Shown here: in pieces, positions 10,708 through 22,432 of the stretch
Position numbering within the stretch: the stretch's first letter is position 1
How the letters are laid out: every line of letters begins with the position of its first letter
From: Tieghemiomyces parasiticus
Lineage: Eukaryota > Kickxellomycota > Dimargaritomycetes > Dimargaritales > Dimargaritaceae
Direction of reading: 5' to 3'
DNA: 47,088 nucleotides
Assembly: GCA_027575765.1 (NCBI GenBank)
Contig: JANBPT010000294.1
Location: 1-47,088 of the forward strand
Position numbers and translations under genes: made by a program
Notes under the pieces: generated by a model
What the model saw: the letters and a program-made list of their open reading frames with translations, nothing else
Databases searched by the model: none
Told to the model about the DNA's origin: nothing

Positions 10708-13579
10708 TTGGACTAACATCCAGGTCCTGAACCCCATCAGGGCAGACCCGCCACTATACAGTTACCGTTAAGGTTAGCAAAGTGCAAAATGAAGGTTTCG
10801 GGTGAAGAGGGGTTGGTAGTAGGGGCAGAAATGTAAGAACAGGAGTAACGGCCAACCACTCATGGACTAGTACTGACGTAGTGCAAGGCAGTTATCATGC
10901 GTTTTCCATTTCCACGGATAGGAAGCGATGCCCCTGTTGGAACGTTTTCAGTACTATCAGAAGACCCCACGCCACAAAAATGGCGGGAGGAAGGCCAGCA
11001 TTGGGAAAATTCAATAGGTGGGGGGGGGAGGTTGCAGCGCCTGGCGATGAATATAACTGGTTGTATAAAACAGGCTGTTTAGATGTCAGCATCCGTCAGT
11101 AATAAGACGGTACCTTCCCGTCTTCCTGATCTTGTAATGGAAAGTGATGCCAGATAGACGCCGTGTCAGGAAAAGGAAATCGTACGAGGTTGCTTCACGC
11201 TATGTACGGCGTACACCACGTAAAACACGGCTCAGGTAAACAACCTAACCGGCCAATGGGGAATGTAAATGGCTGCAGACGCGTCACCGCGTTGGTGAAA
11301 CGTTACCGCCAACCCTTTCCTTCCCACCGAATTAAGAACTCCAGCGGCTCATCTGACCTCCACTGTCCAGATGCCGGTTTAGGGCCTTGAACGTCACCCG
11401 ATGCTATGGGATAATATACTCGACCAACTTATTGGCATTTCCAGGTAGTCTCGGGGTAAGTCATGAGGTTCTGCGGAGTACTTCCCAAGTGGTGTATATC
11501 AAATACTGAACATGTATGACGAAATCGTCCTATCCATTCGGAATTATCGAAGCCACTCTCCCCAAAGATGAAACGTGGTCCCAATGAAACAGTGAACAAT
11601 CGCACGATCGAACACCTGGCAACTTGTGCCCGCCCAGCCCACAACGTCCGCTGGCTATCTTAGCGGTGCTTAGATACATGGGATACTGATATGTTAGGAC
11701 ATCTTATCATGCTTTGAAATATCCTAACTGACTGTCCAGGATCAAAGTCCCATTACGATAAGTTTCGAGTGTCGTTGGGAAACAGTATTGCCATCGGACC
11801 TATGTGGCGAGGACATTCTATCCATCCTGGCTATGTAAGGTGCGATAAACTGACGGTTTTGCTCCCAGCACTTACCTACTTGGCGAATTGCGCGGGATAT
11901 CAGTTCTGTACCGTACTACCCCGGCGGCTATAAGGCATCCAAATGCAAATATAAGCGAGTGCTGTTCACTGCCTTTCCATGCCAAATGTACGTTCGTCAC
12001 TATTCCAGAACCCCGCAGTGCATGCGATATATAAGCTAACTTTACCTGGCACACTTTTCTAATTAGATATATCTCTTGGAATTGGTCACTCGGAAGTCGT
12101 AGATATTTAGCCGAGCCTCCTCTTTGGCTGGTGCGACCTCCTTGACCGAGCGGTATCCCACTGCTTTTCAGAAAGCGTATTCGCTATTTGGCTAGTAGCC
12201 CACTTCTACGAGTCAAGGTCCGCCCCTTACGTTTTGATTGAAGTAGCCGGCCACCATCTAACCCGAATTGGATACATACTACTGCAGCCCTGTTTGCGGC
12301 ACCCGTGCATCCACTACTATCTCCGCCAGCCAAAGTGCATGCATCCTGACCCATTTCCCTCAGCAGGTGGTTCTTTTTCCTGGCCAAAAATACCCCAATA
12401 CGTGGCCGGTATTAGTAAAAGTTGCCTGCACACCGTGAACCTCCTCCCCTTTCATTCTAATACCATCCTGCGCAGGATAGGAAGTGATGATAGAGGGAGG
12501 GATGAGGGGGGGCGGGTGTCAATTCAATCGCCATTATGGGGGTGGGTGGCTGAGGACACCAATAATTAGGGATCGGCTGCGGGCAGGGATGATCCACATA
12601 GCTAGGTTGCTCAGGGTTCAAGCGACTTTCCCAAGGCCCGTTCTAGTGGCGGAATGGGGTGCGGAATGTACGGAACTAATTGGCCGAAGGAGGAAAAAAC
12701 TTGGGTCAGCGCCTTTCCTCTCTCCGTCATCCATCCCCACAGAGCCGGCAGTTCATCGTATGTTTCTTGGTCCTTGTCTGGGCAGATCACCCCCTTCTTC
12801 CTTTTGAAGCGAGTACAGTCAGTGGTGCGGGTGCTTGGTAACTTTGGAGGCGGGGCATCTAACAGTTTTCATTTAAGGCCCATAAGTACCCTTTACGTAA
12901 CGCTGGTTTACGAATGATAATGGTATATAAAATCTTTGAATTTGTCAATAAAAAATTTATACAGCTTGGTCTTACTGGGAAACACCGTGGGTTGTTTGAT
13001 CATAAGAACACCATCCTACACCTGAGAGATGAATGAGGCTCAGATATATGATGTTAGAATGTATGATTCCGTGTGGATCCGGTAAGCCAAGAGTTGACAC
13101 AGTGACATTGCGAAGAAAAACCGATTCGCTAGCTACAGTCCGGCTGGGCATGCTATCACGCTACTGAGCCAAACGGTTGGGGCCCAACGGTCAGCTGAGT
13201 TGACGGCCGGTTGACTTTTTTTGCTGTAGTAAGAAAAAAACTCGCCTTCCGCGCATGAATCGCATTCGACCCACGTACCGTGACGTAGGGAATAGGGCGC
13301 CCTCGTCTCGGAGACACTGCTGATAGATATATTGCCACGCCTAGAGTCGGGTGGCGGGATCTCTTTGCCCCCTTCCATCCGCCAATGGTAACCTAGATAG
13401 GCTTCGACAGTCAAGTAACATTGCGGCAGGAGGTGTGAGCCCATCTGCTGTTGGCGTTGGCTTAGCGTCGTCTATCCTTATAAGGTAGTCCGTTGGGTTG
13501 AGTGTTTTGTACAAAGAGTGAGATGTCAAGAGGGGGGACAACAGGGAGGTCATTCAGTAAAAGCGGCGGCGACGCCGTA

Positions 13580-13672
13580 CACCTGACCGGAGAAAACGGT
13601 GGGGGGGGGCGGGGAAGGTGTTCATCATAGGCGTTTGACGAAGCACAACTACCCGCCGTTTCCGGTCAGGTG
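13580..13672. repeat. Long imperfect hairpin, arms about 20 bases
   Basis: Arm 13580-13591 pairs perfectly with 13661-13672 (12 bp, CACCTGACCGGA). After a 3-base bulge (13592-13594) pairing continues for five more pairs (13595-13599 with 13656-13660), then a G-U and three G-C pairs into the following G tract. The loop is about 50 bases and begins with a run of nine or more Gs (13601-13609). No coding feature explains it. Confidence 0.8.
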
Positions 13673-16161
13673 CAGGAGGTGCGTGGGAGACAGTAGGCGT
13701 CTACTCTACGAATATGAAAAGGCTAGATTCGTTTAGGTGCGGGACCGTGATAATGGTAAACATGTAACAGTCCATCAGATGTAGTCCCGCTCTGCCGGTC
13801 ATGCATCTGAAAAGTTGGAGACTGGCAGAAGGGGGTCGGACCCGAGGGCTCAGTCATGTGAAACAGGCGTCGTCAGAGGTCGCTATAGTGAAAAGTGCAT
13901 AGATCAGGCCGGGGACCTGGCCGGTGTATCTTAATGACTTCGCAACAGCGCTGTACATAGAGTCGAAAGTAGCAACGTTTTGGCCGATTATCAAATCAAG
14001 TATCTTATGTTGTAGGATTGTTCGTGTTGGGAATTCAAGTGTAGAACTCAAAGCCAGTTACCCGCGGGCGACGAGGATTAACCATTAACACGCCAGAGCC
14101 GTCGGAAAACCTTAATATTGCGCCAACCGTTAATAAGTAAATTTCACATAACTCGGCCCACAATCTACCGGCGAACGTTGTAAGGGCCATGCTACTATAT
14201 TACTCAACTATCGATTATCCTCGCTTAAACTAGCCTTGCTTTGCTATCTTTCCATTCACCTGCGCGAAGTCCTAGTCATGTTACCCCTTGCAGTAACGGC
14301 CTGTAAACCTTTTTTCCCCGACAGTGACTCCTTTCTTCCTTAATCATTTACCCTTAAAGGACAGCTTTCGCACCCCCTCCCGAGAATTGTGGGCGTTCCC
14401 AGTCATATCCAGTCTATCCGTGCCCATCTTTAAGCGACGAGACGCCAGAGTTTAATGCATGGAAACCTCCAATATCCCTCCTCCTTAAACGCGACCCCAA
14501 AGGTTATGTGTGACGAGGTACCCGCTTCCGGTAGTATAGACCATGGGAGTCAGGCCGGGAATCGGGTTTTGGATGTGATGAGGAAGGGCAGTCTGACTCC
14601 GCTGTGTGCCGATGGTGAGATTCGGGTTGCATATTGGACTGGGTAATTCATGTCCGCCGCTTGCTCGCTGCGGTGTGGTTACGTCTATCCTTATATAGTT
14701 TCGGTCGTAATTTACCAACCTCATCAAACGCTTTCGCCGGGTCATCCGGGATTCGGGTTCTTGATCTGGTTTCAAATATACAATCTACAGCTTGGGTAGC
14801 TAGTGATGACGTTGACCGAAAAAAGGCCTGCGAATACCAAGCTGGTGCGTCCACGGTGGGCTCGGCACAGTTTCCATTTCTTTACTGATCTGGTTAGTCA
14901 TAACGACGCAGTTTAAAGCGAGCCGGGCAGTTCCGGGCGCCGTACTCTATTCCCGACCCAGGCCAACTTAGACGCTACCAAATGTAGAAAGGAACTGGCG
15001 GTGAGGGCAGAACAGTTCCTTTTCCTTTGTCATTATATCTGCCGAAGGTCCCCGTATACAACGGTGAATGGACACTATACCGAAAGTTGAATGCCAGTTT
15101 TTGTTCGTCCATTAGTCTAGTCAGAAGCCACCCGAGATTCCTCATTCATAAATCTGGTGGGCCCTCCTTTTATAGTAGATGTTCTTAAGCTATCGATTAA
15201 GACTCATCAGCCTCGCTGCCCGGATTAAAACTACCTCCGATATCCGGTCTGACCGCACCCAATAGCTCAGCGTCCTTGTACCCTTAAACGGACAGGCTTC
15301 GCTACTCTCCTGAGGTTGTGGTTAACGACGCTGGACTTGGTCCTAAACTATTCTCTTTTTGGAAGCTGTTCATGTCATGTTGTGAATGGGGCGTGGCGTA
15401 TAGCAATGTCCGATACTGCAGAGGATTGCGACGGGCGCAGCAAGAAGGCTCGCCCCGGTTGTCTGTGATGACAGCTGCGGAGGAGTTCACTGGGCGGGCG
15501 GAGGTAAGGCATGCCTCACAGTGGCTAGGCAACCGATACGCTTTCACGGGCGCTAAGGGGGTTAAGGGGTACTGTATACGGAGAAAACACACGGTGGGAG
15601 GATGTGGTGGGCGTGGAGGAGGAAATACAAATCATTAAGCACCTCAAAATAAATAGGGTGTCTAGCAATAAGTGGAGGAAGAACGCCAAGAAGTTGGCCA
15701 AACTCAGTAATACCTGTAAGGATCAACATGTAGAGTTGAATCAAAAGCTGGAATTCACCCACCTCCACCAACGCCCAAGTGCCAGCGTTCGCACGGTGCC
15801 AATATTTTAGTCCTCAAATGATCACCAGCGAAATCCTCGGGAATTTGGAGTCACCTCGGGCCGAGAACTGTGTACACAATATCCCCAGCCTCTCATCTAG
15901 TCAACGTCAATCAAGAAATTATACCAATCAGTATTGGCTTAGGCGTGAAAGGGAAAGTAGCTGTGCTTGATATGGTCGGTTCTGCTATGTGTTTGAGGGG
16001 CAGCGTCAGGTTAGAAGCCCCTTTCCCCTCATGAAACCATCAGTGGCGCTAACAATGCTCGTAAAGTAGGGTGCTCTCCATTGGGCAAATTCAAAAAAAA
16101 AAGAGAATAGCTACAACTGCATCACCCCTACCCCTGATTATTCCAACACAGCACTTCGCCG

Positions 16162-16180
16162 CCCTCCCCCGTGGGGAGGG
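16162..16180. repeat. Small GC hairpin
   Basis: An 8-bp C/T stem (16162-16169) pairs with 16173-16180 around a 3-base loop. It is short and of low complexity, so the function is doubtful. Confidence 0.5.
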
Positions 16181-17362
16181 GTGGCCACTTGTGATAGGGT
16201 GGTAGCTGGACATTGCCCTTTAGTAGGAGCTGTACCAATATAGTTGGTGGTAGTTTGGTAATACCCTTTTATTGATGAAGGCTCGGCCACATTGAGTAGC
16301 TTTTTACCTGGAAGGTGTTTCGGCCTGCCGCGAACTCAGAAGCCGGCGAGTCACTCGTTTCATATAAACAAGGTCGCGTGATAATAGCAGAGATGCCCAC
16401 ATGACCTGACTTGCTGATTGAGAATCACTATTTGGAAGTTGGTTATCCCAAGGCCCAGTTGGCGCTAACCAGGAGCCCATCAACAGTGGAAGTGATTAGG
16501 TGGAGATGGGGGGGAGGTTCGAAGGGAAGGGACGCGATGCTGGTTATAGTGTCTTTCAATGCCGCCAGTAGTGAAAGCCTACGTTGGTAGCGAAGCGGTG
16601 CATCCCCGTCTTCACTGTATCATGCATATTCTACTCATGATATTCCTGAAAGCCGTCTCACCTTGATCAATGGCGAGGTTTCGTGGAGAGGTGATTCAAG
16701 TTATGGCCGCAATTGCCACTTCCTTTCCTGATTCTTGTACGTCATGATCTGCTGTGGGCACTTGATAACCTGATAAAAAGCACAAACTTGGTCCGTTGGT
16801 TGCCGCCCTGTCATTAGGTATGGTTATACAGTACCTAATTCGTTCCCAGTGACTTGATCATGGCGATCCAAAATTTAAACACGCGATTTGTGCTATGAGC
16901 AATGACGATTCGTGGTACCGGTATACATTGAGGCGCTGGAAATACAGTGGGGTCTATGAGTGGCTAGCATGTAAACAATGTTTGGTCTAATCGGTGGTGT
17001 GTGTTTTCATGCACAAGGCGGTGCGCCCAGTCATCGCCACGGATGTAGTGTCAGCGGTCTTGGCTTTAGATATTCTGCCCTTTAGGTGCCTCCTCTGCCA
17101 GTGGTCTGGCTTAGACCATAAGGTCTGGGCACCAGATGCGGGGGGGGGCGAAGGCCTGGCAACAGCTGCCTTTGTGGATGAAGGGGACAGTACTTGGTCT
17201 GAAACGACTGGCGCGGAAGGCAGGATTCGGAAAGCAAAGGATAGTCTTTGGCCCGCTCCCTCCATGTGCAACATCCACTTTCAAGGTTGAATCGTCTGCT
17301 GTATCACATTTACCCGCACCAAGCTTCATTTGCGTTTGTCAACAGGTTTCGCATCGTGCAGA

Positions 17363-19506
17363 ATGCCGCCCACTCCGCGTCGAACATCACGGCGGCTATC
17401 CCAAATAGCTAGCGCTGACCCCGCTGCGAAGTCTAAACCAATCAAGGTACGCGTTGGCCACTGGCCCTGATGCCGGTCGTTGTGATTCATGGCGCGACCC
17501 TAGGACAACGGTTGTCGGTGGTATTCGAGAGACAGTCCACGTGTACGGAGGTTGTGGCGTATGAGGTCCCTCGTCGCCGTTCTCTACCGTTTCGAATCCA
17601 TTAATCTTGGTGCCTATCAACTCTGCCCACCACCCTACGACTGGCTTCGACCAGACCGCTACACCTTATAAAAAGCCCGCCGCACGAGCCCGGAGGAGGG
17701 AAAAGGAGGCCAGGCCGGAGCTGGAGGGGCGATGTAGCCATCAGGCCCCGGTGAAGAAGGAGCTCACATCTTCCTGTGACACGGTAAGTTGGATTGGTTA
17801 GATGATGCGTGGAGCCTCGAATGCGTCCAATCTCGCGATGAACTACCGGCCAAACCTTACCAATTTGACGCGGTCTCAAGAGGGGAGGGGGATCTTGGCT
17901 CCGCCTCGTAGCCCCAACTGGCATGGTCAAAATACTGATGCTCGGACTTGGCATAGCCCATTTAACCGAGTAACCTAGATCGCATCCAATATTACGGCAC
18001 ACAACCTACCCACAGGGACGGAGGTACTGGCTGATGAAATCCGAGCCGGAGCCGCGTCTAGTCAACGATACCGACGTGAGCTTCAGGTAAGCGTGCAACT
18101 CGACAGCGCCGCCGACTACATCCAGGTCCAAAAGGTCATTGTGGCATCCTACAGCCTGGATTTCACCACATCTGTAGCAGTGGGTTCGCCTCCAGCGGAT
18201 CGCGTGCTAATGTTTGGTCCTTTTCTGTCTTCTTCGTATATCTATCATCTCAATCAGCATCGATGCACTGGCGGCGATGCCTAACCAAACTTCCCAGTGG
18301 GACGGCGTGGTAGGTGCTTACGAACAGGGTACTGGTCGCGTATCTGGCGCCACTGACGTTGCTCTCGTCGGCGTACCGACTCAATTCACTTTCTAAAAAA
18401 CCGCCGGCGACCTGTGCCACTCCCCCACCCGTCACACTACTCTGCCCATGTAGCGTAACCATGAGGCCCGGAATATCCTACGGGACGATATGAAAATCGG
18501 GGATCTGGTACGTATGTCTTACCTTTGCTGAATGGTATTAGAACTCTGGGCTTCTCGTGAGAAATACCTCCCACATGTGCCGCGAACTAACGCTTTAAGT
18601 TGGTTCGCTAATGTGTAGGCAATGTTCCCTATAACCGCCCCTTGGATTCACATGGCTAGTAGAAAGCTATTCAAATTGACTAACCCATGTCTGCTCTTTA
18701 TTTTACATACGTCAGGCCTTCTTTTACCATTCAAATTGCAAAACGCCGGGCATAGCTGGCGTCGTTGAGGTATGTGCAGAGCGCAGGCACTTGGACATAT
18801 TAGCTAAAAGGCCAAGTGATAATGGCGCGGCCATTTTGGCTAGACTTTTACAATGACCGACCTAACCGACACTAGCGCATGAACGCCCTACATAAAATTT
18901 GACACCCTTCCTCAGATTACGCGCGAAGGCTACCCGGATTGTAAGTCATCGTGTCCGGATAATCTGCTACGATCTCCCAGGTCTTGTATGCCCTAATCGC
19001 TCACTTTGCAGCGCTATTCAGGCCCCCGGGGCAGAACAGTCCTGAGGATTGCCAACGTTGGCCAAACTAACCCGTTTTGTTGTGGCCTTCCGCTATCCAT
19101 GTCCCCTGGGTACCCTCTATCAGATACTGCCCTTGACGCTAAGCATCCGTACTACGACGCCAAGTTAAAGGAGAAAGACCCGGCCAAGTGGTACATGGTA
19201 AGCGTGTAGTTTCGATTGGCATGCTACCGAGTTTTCCGAGCTCACGTGATAGCACCAAATGACCTACTAACTTATTGGCAACCTGACCTGTCATGCCTGG
19301 TCGACCTGTCAATTAACTAGGTTGACGTCAAGCTGGTCGAAAAGTTCCCCCGGTTGATTTCATTGAGGGAGCTCCAGCAGTACAAGAACGAGAAACTCTG
19401 CGGGCTGGTTCTCCTAGGCCGAGGCCGGCTGTCCGTTCAACCAGTGACGCCCGTTGAATACAAATTCATAACTGATTTGGCACAGCAGGATATCTCCAAA
19501 ACGTGA
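17363..19506 (+). CDS. EVE-domain protein, THYN1-like (nine exons)
   Basis: Rebuilt from nine exons giving 242 residues: 17363-17446, 17655-17783, 18016-18086, 18258-18309, 18454-18507, 18716-18769, 18916-18940, 19124-19197 and 19321-19506. All junctions are GT-AG and keep frame. Residues 1-71 are basic and disordered. The EVE/PUA-like domain follows: YWLMKSEPE (from 75), IDALAAMPNQTSQWDGVRNHEARN, GDLAFFYHSNCKTPGIAG, a segment reading EITREGYPDYTALDAKHPYYD, then WYMVDVKLVEKFP and RLSVQPV. These match thymocyte nuclear protein 1 and bacterial EVE proteins in order and length (human THYN1 has 225 residues). EVE domains resemble YTH readers, and THYN1 has been linked to binding modified cytosine; a role in reading modified nucleic acid here is inference. 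The first two exons are the least conserved and so the least certain. It converges on the STN1 gene. Confidence 0.9.
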
Positions 19507-19792
19507 CCGTGGTCGTCGTCACCAGAATCTGTTTTCGTAGCTGGTTCCCGCCTGAGTACCTTTAGCTTGGTTCCGCAATTTCCATACTCTGGTCCACTAC
19601 TGAACTCTTATGCATCGTACATTTAGGTCGCAGTTGAGCTGGGTGGCAGGGGAGAGCGCCTTACTCTGGGACGGACCGCATACAGTTGTGGCAATTTGTA
19701 CGGTGTACTTTATAATGAAGCTCGACATAAAGATACTTTGGTCCCGAGTGGTGCCGTGGCCATGCAGAGGCGTAAGGAAGCCCCACCACCGG
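19507..19792. other. Convergent intergenic spacer
   Basis: 286 bases lie between the stop codons of the THYN1-like gene and the STN1 homologue. I see no feature beyond presumed overlapping 3' ends. Confidence 0.6.
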
Positions 19793-21663
19793 CTATAATG
19801 GGAAATAGGATCCATCACGATTGTATACGGCCCCAGCCTCGAGTAACTGTAAGGGGAGGGAGCAATTCAGAAGCGGTCAGTAGAACGGAGATCCCAAAGT
19901 TTAAAAAAGGTACTAAGAACCCTCGCCAGTTGCCAAACACTAGGGCGAAGTGATGGCCAGAGTGTAGACCGAGCGCTATTAACCAGTCCGGATGAGACCA
20001 ATAACTTACCTGATCCAGCACGTCGTTGAGACCGGTGTCGCCTAACTCGGCGAACCGTCGCCGGAGGTTAACGAGGCTTTCACCGCGGTCCGCGGCGGCG
20101 CGGATGGCGGCTTCCACTTCGACCTGGCGACTGTGGGCGTTCAGGTTGAGTTGAGCGATATCGGTGGCCTGATCGATCGCTTCAAAGTCGGTATCGTCCA
20201 GGTCGTCAAAGAAGTCCATTGTAGTGTCCGTCGCGGCAGCGCTGGTAGCATTGGGCGCAGCGGGCTGTACAGTCTGCACGCTGGCCTGGGGCGGGCGGGA
20301 ACTGCTCGGCTGATCATCGGCTAGTAAAGCTTCGACGAACCGGGAAGGGTGCCGGATCATACCGTCCTGGGATTGGTTTGGTGGTGGGGCTGTCGGTAGG
20401 CCATATAAACGGGCGATATGCGGGGAGGCACCGCGATACGGAGATGTAGTAAGTTCATCCGCCCAGTCTTGCTGGGAAAATCTAGGAGTGCGCAGCTGAA
20501 CGGGAGTCGAAGGGGCCGCCACGGCTAATGGTGGTTTAGACGTGGTCGTATCGTCGGTGGTCGTGAATATGGCGGGAAAGTAGTGCTCCCGGTACAGTTG
20601 AATCGTCTCCAACGTGCGGAATGTGTCGTACATGACGTCAGTTTTTACGTCGCAGCTGACAGGTCGTGACGGGAGGGAGTGAGTGAAACAGGGGTTAGAT
20701 GAGAGCACACTAGGAAGATTCACGTGTAATAGTTTTGTAAATGACGAGCTATACAGGTCGCCCTGCTTATAAAGAGATCCACCGGGCGGAATCCTACCTA
20801 CTGCACCGGATTAGGCGCCTCGCGGGACCATGATCCTGGCTGAACCCTGACAGTTTAGTAGGAGCGTCGACCAGCTCTCCCATCACCTCTACACAGGCGC
20901 CCCGGCTGCCCTTGAGGTTCCCTCGCATCCGCTGGTGGTAATAGCTCTGAACAGGGTCGGTAGTAGCTTCAAAATAGAACCCCACTCGGCCGGTACCATC
21001 ATCTGGATTGGGTATCGTGCGATGGTCAGGGAAACAGCATGTAACGATTAGCTGGAAGGACCCGAGGTAAGACACCGCGCGGATTCCTTAAACTGCTGGG
21101 GAATTACTCAATCAATTATATACAATGCATACTCACCTAGAAAGTATACCGGTATAGGGGCACCATCCTTACTGAGAGGGCCGGGAGGGGCCAAGCCATT
21201 GATTTGGTTATTGGTGGTAGAAAAATCAAGAATACCGGTCAACCTGATTATATGATGGTAAAAGATGGCAAACGGGTAAAATTAGGGGACCGGGGAGCTA
21301 GGTTAGTGGCAACCAGGGACGCCAAAGTCTGAAAAAACAATGGGGCGTCTCATCCGATTGCCCCGAGACATAGCCTAGTGCCTTGCGGTTGCTGGACAGG
21401 TGACTGAACAAGGGGTAAGGCGGTCCTCACTCGAAACTAAGGTAGCAACCTGATTAAAACGTAAAGTATTGCGGTTACACATACCTAACTCGGCTGAAAG
21501 TCAACGTTACCAGGCCATTGGTAGAAGGAACAGCGAAGGAACCGGCTCGGGCACTGACCTGGAACTGCCTGTGAGCTCCATCGGTGATAGCTGATGCCTG
21601 GGCAGCGGCGCAAGGCCGGGCTCGCAGGAGGTCGCTGACGAAGAGACAGCGGTGGCTTTCCAT
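19793..21663 (-). CDS. STN1: STN1 homologue, telomere CST complex subunit
   Basis: Five minus-strand exons (21663-21485, 21243-21137, 21002-20798, 20655-20010 and 19846-19793) give 396 residues; human STN1 has 368. The N-terminal part carries LFVSDLLRAR, then VTLTFSRVRLTGILDF and LDDGTGRVGFYFE, the signature strands of an STN1/RPA2-type OB fold. It closes with LIRCS and a helix, RTLETIQLYREHYFPAIF, which aligns with the post-OB helix of STN1. A disordered linker of roughly 130 residues follows, then an acidic patch (DFFDDLDDTDFEAID) and a winged helix ending DQLLEAGAVYNRDGSYFPL. Human STN1 has two winged helices; I see one. The family binds telomeric single-stranded DNA with Ctc1/Cdc13 and Ten1 and helps fill-in synthesis. 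The start at 21663 is the only ATG directly ahead of the OB fold; an extra 5' exon cannot be excluded. Confidence 0.85.
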
Positions 21664-22432
21664 CGCAATTCGCGGCCGTTGATAAGTTCAGAGCCGCTAG
21701 GTATGAAGGTGCGAGAAACGGCTGGTGCAGAATGCGTAGTTGAGGGTCGGTGAATACCGGCTAGCTTGTATCGTTGGTGATGGTTGGTGCCCGCATTTAC
21801 TATTGGGTCCAGCGTTGGGGAGGATGGCAGGGAGGGAGGGTTTAAGTGGCTAACCGAGTGGGATAGTATAAAAGCTTGGAAATAATTTCCGCGTTGGATA
21901 CAACTACATCCGCAAGGGCTGGTAGGTTGGGCAGGAATACTGTGCCGTAATGTTGCACATGCCCTCATGATTGATTCACAATGCGCAGTACTCGACTCTT
22001 CGGCCCTTCCTAGCTGACTCTGCTGACCCACTCTAGTTGTTTACTCTCGCGTAACTTACCATACCTGGCTGAGATGCCGCAGCTGCCATTTAGTCCTTCG
22101 TGAGAACGGCCGCTTGGTATATATTTCGTATCACGTGGTATTAAAGTTTCGTCTCCCCGCCCCTCCTGATACGAAGAAGGCCCAACGCCTACAATTCCTT
22201 AGGCAGCCGCTGGGGGGCCTGTGGCAAGTAGCTAGTGGCCAAAAGTGCCACCGTTAGGAGCGGGGGGAGGGAAGAGAACAGGATCCTCTTTCAGGCCCTA
22301 AATCAGCTAGGCGGTATATCAAATATCTATAGTGGCTCGCACATTGTCTTGCTCTCCCTCTTTTCACTCTTGTCCACACACATCATTTTTCATCCGTCTC
22401 ACCGGATTTACGGATAATACACATCAGTCACC
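21664..22432. promoter_or_regulatory. Divergent promoter, STN1 (-) and RPS23 (+)
   Basis: 769 bases separate the two start codons. On the minus strand, a C/T-rich block (about 21820-21850) and a TATA-like TTTATACTA (about 21865-21874) precede STN1. On the plus strand, the last 90 bases before RPS23 are pyrimidine-rich, as usual for ribosomal protein genes, and end in CACCATGG. Small open frames inside (21664-22031 minus and 22235-22417 plus) look incidental. Confidence 0.55.

Larger units (their letters stand above)
8161..17362. other. 9.2 kb without a firm gene
   Basis: Nothing here can be named. Good donor signals (GTAAGT/GTGAGT) are scarce on both strands, in contrast to the right half. 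Two exon-like chains were noted: 9061-10134 (+), and 13133-13340 (-), where an acceptor after 13341 opens a 62-nt stretch ending in a GTACGT donor and a second stretch ends at a TAG at 13133. Open frames of 60-110 codons elsewhere (for example 14485-14888, 15302-15638 and 16987-17329) overlap on opposite strands and look like chance. Two strong hairpins (10681-10707 and 13580-13672) and a small one (16162-16180) lie inside. Confidence 0.5.

Noticed and set aside
16162..16180. Rho-independent-like terminator hairpin
   Set aside because: Nuclear fungal genes do not end this way, and no gene ends here; kept only as a small hairpin.
19006..19209. Continuous + frame that would extend the THYN1-like exon 8 upstream to 19012
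   Set aside because: It inserts about 35 non-conserved residues. The microexon 18916-18940 plus acceptor at 19123 restores the family sequence instead.
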